DNA of 64,000 bases from Streptomyces sp. 1-11. GTDB taxonomy: Bacteria > Actinomycetota > Actinomycetes > Streptomycetales > Streptomycetaceae. The notes under the pieces were generated by a model, which ran no database searches, was not told where the DNA came from, and was given only the letters and a program-made list of their open reading frames with translations. Each line of letters opens with the position of its first letter. Within the stretch, counting starts at the first letter, position 1. Shown here piece by piece: positions 57,895 to 64,000 of the stretch. Location of the stretch: contig NZ_BJTV01000021.1 of NCBI RefSeq assembly GCF_007176755.1, positions 32,736 to 96,735 of the forward strand, read 5' to 3'. The position numbers and the translations under genes were made by a program.

Positions 57895-59547
57895 CTAACG
57901 AGCGGTCCGCGGCTCCACCGGCCTCACCTCCGGGAGCCGGCGCCCGTCGCTCGCGACCACCTCGCGCCCGGCGACCGGCGCGTCCAGGCGCACGGTCCTC
58001 GCGTACTGCCTGCCCATGGCGACGCACATCTCGCCCGGGCGCGACCGCTCCGTCACCGTCACGGTCACCCGGCCCGCGCTCTCCTTCGCCGCCGCCCGGT
58101 ACCGCGAGCACACCCCGCCCGTGAAGCTCACGCGCAGCTCACGGCCGTCGGCGCGGTAGCCGTCCGGCGTGACCTTGCGGGTCCGCGTGGCCGTGCCCGG
58201 CTCGGGGGCCGCCGACCCGCCGGGGGTGGTCAGCGCCTCGGGGTCGATGGCCGGGCCCCGCTCGAGCAGGTACTTCGGGTCGACGGCCGGGTAGGCCAGC
58301 GTGAAGGCGCCGCGTGCCGTCGAGCCCCGCACCTCGAAGAGCCACGCGGGCACCAGCACCTGACGCCCCTCGGACGAGCGCGCGGCCAGCCCGAACACCG
58401 CCTTGTCCACCTTCAACGGGTTGACCGGGTCGGCCGCCCCCGGCGCGGACGGCGCCCCGCCGCACGGCTGCTCCAGACGCTCCTTCAGCGGCACCGGACT
58501 GGCGCAGCCGCCGATCCCCATCCGGTGACCCGCCTTCGGCCCCTTGTTCATCAGCGCAAGCGTCCGAGCCGCCGAGAGCACCGGGTACGTGTCGCCCCTG
58601 ACCGGCGCCGTCAGCATGCCGTGGCCGCCGGCCAGCTCGCCGTTCGCGTCCACGGTCAGGCCGGTCGTCAGGCCGTAGGTGGGCAGACCGCCCACCACCG
58701 GATCGGCGTCGACCACGCGCTGCGCGCCCATGACCCGGCCGGCGTCGATCGCGGCGTCCTCCTGGCCGAGCGCCTTCAGTACCGGCGCCGCCGCCTTCTC
58801 GGCGGCGTCCGCGCTCACCGGGTCGGCGGCCGGGGCGGCCGGGTCGTGCGCGCAGACGGTCACCTTCCGGCAGTCGTCGGTGCCGGGCGAGTAGCGGCTG
58901 TACGTCCAGTCGCCCGGCGCGTCCCGGTTCACCCGCAGGACCGGTCCGGACCCGTCCTTCCCGCCGACCCGCCAGCCGCGCCCCTCGGCCACCGGCGCGC
59001 CCTCGACCCCGAGCGCCCGGGCCAGCCGGGTCACCTGTTCCTCGCGGACCCCGCTGCCCGGTCCGTACACCGGCGCGGAGCCGGGGCCGTCCGGCAGCTC
59101 GCCCACGGCGACATAGGACGTGCCGTACGGATCCGGCTCCCCGGGCGCGATGCCCTCCGTGCCGCCCCCCGTCCACTTGTCCAGGCGAAGCGGCGGGGGA
59201 GTGGCGCCGGGGCCGGACGCGCCGGCGTCCGCGCGGTGGCCGGAACCGTTGCCCGCGGCGGCCAGGTACGCACCCCCGCCACCGGCCAGCAGCACGGCCG
59301 CGGCGACCGACACGATCACCGCCCGCGAGCGGTTGCGCCCGGCCCACTCACCGCCGTCCCCGCCGTCCCCGCCGTCCCCGCCGGCCGCCGGGCCGGCCTC
59401 GCCCACGCCCTCGCCGGCCTCCGCGCGGACCTCCCCGGCCTCGCCGTCCGCGGTGCCGCCGGCGCCGGCCTTCCGGGCGTCGCGCCGGACCTCCGGCTCG
59501 GCGGGGTCCCTGGGCTCCTCGGGGTTCTCGGGTCGCTCGGTGTTCAC
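57895..59547 (-). CDS. Single-pass membrane-anchored extracellular protein of unknown function
   Basis: 550 aa. The first 75 residues are charged and low in complexity (Glu/Pro/Arg/Gly; GGDGGDGGDGGEWAG), then one membrane segment (AVIVSVAAAVLLAGGGGAYLAAAG) and a 430-residue outer part with a few Cys pairs (DDCRKVTVCAHDP, IGGCASPVPLKERLEQPCGG, GGVCSRYRAA). I do not recognise the domain. Its position between erpA and a PfkB kinase gives no functional clue. Confidence 0.75.
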   Translation of the reverse strand: MNTERPENPEEPRDPAEPEVRRDARKAGAGGTADGEAGEVRAEAGEGVGEAGPAAGGDGGDGGDGGEWAGRNRSRAVIVSVAAAVLLAGGGGAYLAAAGNGSGHRADAGASGPGATPPPLRLDKWTGGGTEGIAPGEPDPYGTSYVAVGELPDGPGSAPVYGPGSGVREEQVTRLARALGVEGAPVAEGRGWRVGGKDGSGPVLRVNRDAPGDWTYSRYSPGTDDCRKVTVCAHDPAAPAADPVSADAAEKAAAPVLKALGQEDAAIDAGRVMGAQRVVDADPVVGGLPTYGLTTGLTVDANGELAGGHGMLTAPVRGDTYPVLSAARTLALMNKGPKAGHRMGIGGCASPVPLKERLEQPCGGAPSAPGAADPVNPLKVDKAVFGLAARSSEGRQVLVPAWLFEVRGSTARGAFTLAYPAVDPKYLLERGPAIDPEALTTPGGSAAPEPGTATRTRKVTPDGYRADGRELRVSFTGGVCSRYRAAAKESAGRVTVTVTERSRPGEMCVAMGRQYARTVRLDAPVAGREVVASDGRRLPEVRPVEPRTAR

Positions 59548-59646
59548 CGCATCGCTCCTCGCTGGCTCGTGTCCCGCGTCCCCGGCAGGGGGAACGCCGG
59601 TGTGACGTGCCAGGGGAGCGCACGGTTCCCGCCCGCGCGCCCCGGC

Positions 59647-59856
59647 TCAGTCGCCGTAGTCCGACATGGCGTCCAGCAGCCGCGCGGACCGCGCGGGCAC
59701 CGTCACCCCGTGGATCAGCGACGGGGGCACCGGCCGCGATCCGGTGTGCCGCGGCGGCGCCCAGTGCGGGGCCATCCGGGCGCAGTCCCCGCGCAGCGAC
59801 GCGAGATCGCCTTCGAGGTCCGCGGGGGTGTTGGTGTTGACCTTGAGGTTCGTCAT
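59647..59856 (-). CDS. Small conserved protein, 69 aa
   Basis: MTNLKVNTNTPADLEGDLASLRGDCARMAPHW... The codons have third-position G or C almost throughout and no low-complexity bias, so it looks real. No named domain seen. It is divergent from the PfkB gene, with a short ACTA/TAGT inverted repeat in between. Confidence 0.6.
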   Translation of the reverse strand: MTNLKVNTNTPADLEGDLASLRGDCARMAPHWAPPRHTGSRPVPPSLIHGVTVPARSARLLDAMSDYGD

Positions 59857-60015
59857 GGCGGCACCGTATGCACGTGAGAGCGACGAAGAAAGACCTACTA
59901 TCAGGTAGTTTTGCCTGCTTCAGCGTCCCGCGCCAACCGGGTAGCGTGAACTGTCAGGCCCTTCCCACGAGCGCTATCGCGCGCCCCTTCTTAACTCCAC
60001 AGGAGAGTCCACGCC

Positions 60016-60990
60016 GTGCGCATCGCAGTCACCGGCTCCATCGCCACCGACCACCTCATGACCTTCCCCGGCCGTTTCGCCGACCAGTTCGTCGCGGACC
60101 AGCTGCACACGGTCTCGCTCTCCTTCCTGGTCGACAACCTGGACGTCCGCCGGGGCGGCGTCGGCGCCAACATCGCCTTCGGAATGGGCCAGCTCGGCAC
60201 CAGGCCGATCCTCGCCGGCGCCGCCGGCTTCGACTTCGACGAGTACCGCTCGTGGCTGGACCGCCACGGCGTGGACACCGACTCGGTCCGGATCTCCGAG
60301 ACCCTGCACACCGCCCGCTTCGTCTGCACCACCGACGCCGACCACAACCAGATCGGCTCCTTCTACACCGGCGCGATGAGCGAGGCCCGCCTCATCGAGC
60401 TCAAGACCGTCGCCGACCGCGTCGGCGGCCTGGACCTCGTCCTGATCGGCGCCGACGACCCGGAGGCGATGCTCCGCCACACCGAGGAGTGCCGCTCCCG
60501 GAACATCCCCTTCGCCGCCGACTTCTCCCAGCAGATCGCCCGCATGGAGGGCGAGGAGATCCGGATACTGCTGGACGGCGCGACGTACCTGTTCTCCAAC
60601 GAGTACGAGAAGGGCCTGATCGAGTCCAAGACCGGCTGGTCGGACGAGGAGATCCTGGCCAAGGTCGGCCACCGGGTCACCACCCTCGGCTCGCGCGGCG
60701 TCCGCATCGAGCGGACCGGCGAGGGCGTGATCGAGGTCGGCTGCCCGGAGGAGGAGCGCAAGGCCGACCCCACGGGCGTCGGCGACGCCTTCCGGGCCGG
60801 CTTCCTCTCCGGCCTCGCCTGGGGCGTCTCCCTGGAGCGCGCCGCCCAGGTCGGCTGCATGCTGGCGACGCTCGTCATCGAGACGGTCGGCACCCAGGAG
60901 TACCAGCTCCGCCGGGCCCACTTCATGGACCGGTTCACCAAGGCGTACGGGCACGACGCGGCCGAGGAGGTCCACGCCCACCTGGGCTGA
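60016..60990 (+). CDS. PfkB-family carbohydrate/adenosine kinase
   Basis: 324 aa from a GTG after ACAGGAGAG (MRIAVTGSIATDHLMTFPGRFADQFV). The first PfkB motif is RRGGVGANIAFGMGQLG and the second, with the catalytic Asp, is DPTGVGDAFRAGFLSGLAWG. Compared with ribokinases it has the adenosine-kinase-like long lid. Which sugar or nucleoside is phosphorylated is not told by sequence. Confidence 0.92.
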   Translation: MRIAVTGSIATDHLMTFPGRFADQFVADQLHTVSLSFLVDNLDVRRGGVGANIAFGMGQLGTRPILAGAAGFDFDEYRSWLDRHGVDTDSVRISETLHTARFVCTTDADHNQIGSFYTGAMSEARLIELKTVADRVGGLDLVLIGADDPEAMLRHTEECRSRNIPFAADFSQQIARMEGEEIRILLDGATYLFSNEYEKGLIESKTGWSDEEILAKVGHRVTTLGSRGVRIERTGEGVIEVGCPEEERKADPTGVGDAFRAGFLSGLAWGVSLERAAQVGCMLATLVIETVGTQEYQLRRAHFMDRFTKAYGHDAAEEVHAHLG

Positions 60991-60998
60991 GCGCCCCG

Positions 60999-61024
60999 GC
61001 GGGGGCGGGACCGCCCGCCCCCGC
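60999..61024. terminator. Terminator hairpin after the PfkB kinase
   Basis: A perfect 11-bp stem (GCGGGGGCGGG/CCCGCCCCCGC) with a 4-nt loop, 9 bp after the stop codon. Confidence 0.8.
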
Positions 61025-61032
61025 GAGGCCCG

Positions 61033-61074
61033 GTCCGGCGATTCCCGCCCGACCCGCGACGCGAATCGCCGGAC
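61033..61074. repeat. Inverted repeat carrying the 19-nt motif
   Basis: The 12-bp stem with TCCGGCGATTC and GAATCGCCGGA closes an 18-nt loop, just before the stop of the desulfurase gene. The strand CGACGCGAATCGCCGGACA (61057-61075) matches the reverse complement of the motif at 21738 in 18 of 19 positions. Possibly a second terminator. Confidence 0.65.
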
Positions 61075-61079
61075 ACGCT

Positions 61080-62462
61080 CTAGCTCACCCGGCGGACCAG
61101 ATAGGCCGAGCCACGCTCCGCGGGCTCCTCGCCCACGTACTCCTGGCCCCGCATCTCGCACCAGGCCGGGATGTCCAGCCGGGCCGCCTCGTCGTCCGAC
61201 AGCACCCGGACCGTCCCGCCGACCTGCACCTCCCCGAAGACCCTGGCCAGCTCGATGACCGGGATCGGGCAGCGCTTGCCGAGGGAGTCGACGACCAGTT
61301 CCTCCGCCCGCACGGCCGTCGCGGGCGCGGCGGCCGGCGCCCCCAGCTTCTCGCGGACCCCCGCCACCACCCCGGGCAGCACCTCCAGGAACCGCTCGAC
61401 GTCCTCCGGCGCCGCTCCCAGTGGCAGCGACACGCGCACGTTCCCCTCGCTCAGCACGCCCATCGCCCTCAGCACATGGCTCGGCGTCAGCGTGCTGCTG
61501 GTGCAGGAGGACCCAGAGGACACCGAGAAACCCTTCCGGTCCAACTCGTGCAGCAGGGCCTCTCCGTCGACATAGAGACACGAGAAGGTGACGATCCCGG
61601 GCACCCGCCGCTCCGGGTCGCCCACCACCTCCACGTCCGGCACCAGCCGCGGCACCCGGGCCCGGATCCGCTCCGTCAGCTCCCGCAGCCGCAGCGCCTC
61701 CTGGGCCGCCTCGGCGCGCACCGCCCGCAGGGAGGCGGCGGCCGCAACGATCGCCGGCAGGTTCTCGAACCCGGGCGCCCGCCCCGATTCCCGCTCGTCC
61801 ACGGGCCCCCGCGGCGCGAACCGCACCCCCTTGCGCACGGCCAGCAGGCCCACGCCCGAGGGGCCGCCCCACTTGTGCGCGCTGCCGGCCAGCAGCGACC
61901 AGTCGCCCTCGACCGGCCCCCAGGCCAGCGACTGCGCCGCGTCCACCAGCAACGGCACCCCGGCCGCCCGGCACGCCTCGGCCACCTCCGCCACCGGCTG
62001 CACGGTCCCGACCTCGTGGTTGGTCGACTGCAGGCAGGCCAGCGCGGTGTCCGGCCGCAGCGCTGCGGCCCAGTCCGACGGGTCCACCGCCCCGGACCGG
62101 TTCACCGCCACCGTGCGGACCGAACCGCCCTCCGCCTCGAACGCCTCGGCCGAATGAAGGACCGAGGAGTGTTCGACGGCTGACACGATGAGGTGACGCC
62201 CCACCCGCCGCCGCCCGGCCAACGCGCCCGCGACACCCGTGTGCACGGCCCAGGTGCCGGAGGAGCCGAACACCACCTCGTCCGCCCGGCACCCCACCGC
62301 CTCGGCCACCGCCCCGCGGGCCGCGTCGAGCAGCATCCGCGCCTTGCGCCCCTCCCGGTAGAGCCGGGCCGGGTCGGCCCACCCGTCGTCGAGCGAGGCC
62401 AACAGCGCCTCACGGGCCACGGGATGAAGGGGAGCGGCGGAGGCCGCGTCGAAGTAAGCCAC
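61080..62462 (-). CDS. Cysteine desulfurase fused to a TusA sulfurtransferase domain
   Basis: 460 aa. Residues 1-365 are a class V aminotransferase/desulfurase: PLP Lys in GSAHKWGGPSG, and the active Cys in SSGSSCTSS. From about 390 a TusA module follows, LVVDSLGKRCPIPVIELARVFGEVQVG, with the CPxP sulfur-carrier Cys, and a C-terminal EMRGQEYVGEEP. Family knowledge suggests that sulfur is taken from cysteine and passed within the protein; its final acceptor is not known. The divergent neighbour is ctaC. Confidence 0.92.
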   Translation of the reverse strand: MAYFDAASAAPLHPVAREALLASLDDGWADPARLYREGRKARMLLDAARGAVAEAVGCRADEVVFGSSGTWAVHTGVAGALAGRRRVGRHLIVSAVEHSSVLHSAEAFEAEGGSVRTVAVNRSGAVDPSDWAAALRPDTALACLQSTNHEVGTVQPVAEVAEACRAAGVPLLVDAAQSLAWGPVEGDWSLLAGSAHKWGGPSGVGLLAVRKGVRFAPRGPVDERESGRAPGFENLPAIVAAAASLRAVRAEAAQEALRLRELTERIRARVPRLVPDVEVVGDPERRVPGIVTFSCLYVDGEALLHELDRKGFSVSSGSSCTSSTLTPSHVLRAMGVLSEGNVRVSLPLGAAPEDVERFLEVLPGVVAGVREKLGAPAAAPATAVRAEELVVDSLGKRCPIPVIELARVFGEVQVGGTVRVLSDDEAARLDIPAWCEMRGQEYVGEEPAERGSAYLVRRVS

Positions 62463-62771
62463 ACGTCAACGTTAGAACGCGGCTGACCGGGCAGGGCCGC
62501 GGGACCGTGTCCGCACAGCCGCCCCGCGACCAGCCACAACGTACCCGCGGCGGGCGGCCAAACCCCGACAACCCGAGCTAATAGGCGCCCATTCCCAACC
62601 TGAAGGAGTGACCGGCGGCGCGTATGGCACCCTCCCCGCGAACCCTCGGAGAGCGTCGGCTAGGGTTTGGTCCGCATAAACATCCAAACCCCTGCCCGAC
62701 GCAGGGCGGCGACCGACCAGCGAGAAGGCCGCAGCCGTACAGCGCGGGCGAGACTCTCGGGAAGGCGCTAC
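62463..62771. promoter_or_regulatory. Divergent region between the desulfurase and ctaC
   Basis: 309 bp. A TAGGGT (near 62660) is a possible -10 for ctaC, but no paired -35 at normal spacing is clear. No gene seen. Confidence 0.35.
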
Positions 62772-63737
62772 GTGAGTCCCAACGGCTCCGACCGCTCGCC
62801 GCGGCGCCCGATGCGGCGGAAGCTGCTGCAGGCACTGACCGCGGGCCTGGTCCTGGCGACAGCCACCGGTTGCTCGTACAACTGGGAAGACTTCCCCCGC
62901 CTTGGTATGCCCACCCCGACCACGGAAGAGGCTCCGCGGATCCTCTCCCTGTGGCAGGGTTCCTGGGCGGCTGCGCTCGCCGTCGGCGTGCTGGTGTGGG
63001 GCCTGATCCTGTGGAGCGCCATGTTCCACCGGCGCAGCCGCACCAAGGTCGAGGTACCTCCGCAGACCCGGTACAACATGCCGATCGAGGCCCTTTACAC
63101 GGTGGTCCCGATCATCATCATCTCGGTGCTGTTCTACTTCACGGCACGGGACGAGACGAAGCTCCTGAGCCTCTCCAAGAAGCCCGACGTCACGGTCAAC
63201 GTGGTCGGCTTCCAGTGGAGCTGGGGCTTCAACTACATCGCAGACGTTCCCGGCTCGACCGGCAACGCCAAGGCCGACCCGAACCTGTCCGCCATTCCGG
63301 ACCGGTACAAGAAGGCCTTCCCGGCCAACGCCGGCGGCGTCTACGACGTCGGCACCCCGGGCACGCGGAACCCGCAGACGGGCAACCCCGGGCCGACCCT
63401 CTGGCTCCCCAAGGGGCAGAAGGTCCGCTTCGTCCTGACCTCGCGCGACGTCATCCACTCCTTCTGGGTGGTGCCGTTCCTGATGAAGCAGGACGTCATC
63501 CCGGGCCACACCAACGCCTTCGAGGTGACCCCCAACAAGGAGGGCACCTTCCTCGGCAAGTGCGCTGAGCTCTGCGGCGTCGACCACTCCCGGATGCTGT
63601 TCAACGTGAAGGTCGTCTCCCCCGAGCGTTACCAGCAGCACCTCAAGGACCTCGCCAAGAAGGGGCAGACCGGTTACATTCCCGCCGGCATCGCGCAGAC
63701 GAGCCACGAGAAGAACCGGGAGACGAACAACCTGTGA
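62772..63737 (+). CDS. ctaC: Cytochrome c oxidase subunit II
   Basis: 321 aa from a GTG with GGGAAGG upstream (MSPNGSDRSPRRPMRRKLLQ). A lipobox-type signal (LVLATATGC) then two membrane segments, and the CuA site: His in VIHSFWVV, CAELCGVDHSRMLF (two Cys, His, Met). It receives electrons from cytochrome c. ctaD follows with a 4-bp overlap. Confidence 0.97.
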   Translation: MSPNGSDRSPRRPMRRKLLQALTAGLVLATATGCSYNWEDFPRLGMPTPTTEEAPRILSLWQGSWAAALAVGVLVWGLILWSAMFHRRSRTKVEVPPQTRYNMPIEALYTVVPIIIISVLFYFTARDETKLLSLSKKPDVTVNVVGFQWSWGFNYIADVPGSTGNAKADPNLSAIPDRYKKAFPANAGGVYDVGTPGTRNPQTGNPGPTLWLPKGQKVRFVLTSRDVIHSFWVVPFLMKQDVIPGHTNAFEVTPNKEGTFLGKCAELCGVDHSRMLFNVKVVSPERYQQHLKDLAKKGQTGYIPAGIAQTSHEKNRETNNL

Positions 63738-64000
63738 GCATCCTCAACGAACCCCAGGGTGCCGCGGCAGCTGAGGACTCGTACGAGAACGAGCTGCCGG
63801 TCAGGCGCAAGCAGCCCGGTAACGTCGTGGTCAAGTGGCTGACGACCACCGACCACAAGACGATCGGCACGCTCTATCTGGTCACCTCGTTCGCGTTCTT
63901 CCTGATCGGCGGCGTGATGGCGCTGCTGATGCGCGCCGAGCTGGCCCGTCCGGGCCTGCAGATCATGTCGAACGAGCAGTTCAACCAGGCGTTCACGATG
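63734..64000 (+). CDS. ctaD: Cytochrome c oxidase subunit I (5' part)
   Basis: The first 89 codons only: GTG (MSILNEPQGAAAAEDSYENE) and the start of the first membrane segment, VVKWLTTTDHKTIGTLYLVTSFAFFLIGGVMALLMRAE. The ctaC stop and the ctaD GTG overlap by 4 bp, showing coupling. The rest, with heme and CuB ligands, lies beyond the right edge. Confidence 0.95.
   Translation, partial: MSILNEPQGAAAAEDSYENELPVRRKQPGNVVVKWLTTTDHKTIGTLYLVTSFAFFLIGGVMALLMRAELARPGLQIMSNEQFNQAFTM

Noticed and set aside
59885..59915. ACTA/TAGT inverted repeat before the PfkB gene
   Set aside because: Four-base arms only; too weak to call an operator, mentioned only as context.
1..64000. CRISPR array, prophage, insertion sequence, tRNA or rRNA
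   Set aside because: No evenly spaced direct repeats with unique spacers, no integrase or transposase frames, and no cloverleaf-like sequence were recognised. A short tRNA could still be missed by eye; tRNAscan-SE would settle it.

Overview
The window is a piece of a Streptomyces chromosome: about 70-73% G+C, third codon positions almost all G or C, many GTG starts, AGGAGG-type ribosome sites, and a gene content typical of the genus core. From memory, the order glnII, glnA, lipA, lipB, aceE, lpd/sucB, pepA, cobS/cobT/cobU, pspA, nadA, erpA, ctaC/ctaD matches the S. coelicolor interval between roughly SCO2215 (left) and SCO2155 (right), read backwards. I could not check this. I see no prophage, transposon, CRISPR array, tRNA or rRNA. 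Function calls are from motifs read by eye, and coordinates of starts were chosen by ribosome-site spacing and family length.

Left part (1-16.5 kb): a secreted DUF1996 protein (cut by the left edge), a two-component pair, an epimerase, a DNA-binding protein with an OmpR-type winged helix but no receiver, then glnII. A 40-codon ORF with a Cys-Cys pair precedes the winged-helix gene. Around glnII and glnA are small secreted or membrane proteins, an ArsC-like protein, a YcaQ-like winged-helix protein, an alpha/beta hydrolase fused to an APH-type kinase, and htpX-pspAB. Both glutamine synthetase genes carry a GlnR-type double box (6838-6875 and 16319-16356).

Middle part (16.4-37.6 kb): an RDD membrane protein, a DUF4191 protein, and lipA-lipB (lipoate synthesis). 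Then come a large HTH regulator, an FAD oxidoreductase, a TIGR01777 epimerase, a GNAT acetyltransferase, a MarP-like protease, a peptidoglycan-recognition amidase, a DUF4240 protein and a WYL regulator. The block ends with aceE, an FCD-type GntR regulator, lpd-sucB and pepA. Lipoate synthesis, two lipoyl domains in E2, E1 (aceE) and E3 (lpd) together make a 2-oxoacid dehydrogenase block. The aceE promoter has a clear -35/-10 with a palindrome across the -35.

Right part (38-64 kb): cobS, cobT and cobU (cobalamin late steps) are interleaved with unrelated genes (a phosphatidylglycerol lysyltransferase-like protein next to a rhomboid-like protein, a zinc-ribbon methyltransferase). These are followed by an HtrA-type lipoprotein protease, a methyltransferase, a DUF3043 protein, pspA-pspAA, a NarL-type two-component pair and an RND transporter. 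The end of the window holds nadA, erpA/iscA, an anchored protein of unknown function, a PfkB kinase, a cysteine desulfurase fused to TusA, and ctaC-ctaD (cytochrome c oxidase), with ctaD cut by the right edge.

Nothing here is plainly a new defence or mobile system. The most interesting items are the putative cysteine-type leader peptide, the aceE operator/promoter, two unusual gene fusions (hydrolase-kinase and metallo-beta-lactamase-like-CobU), the desulfurase-TusA fusion beside cox genes, and a 19-nt motif shared by two distant intergenic hairpins.
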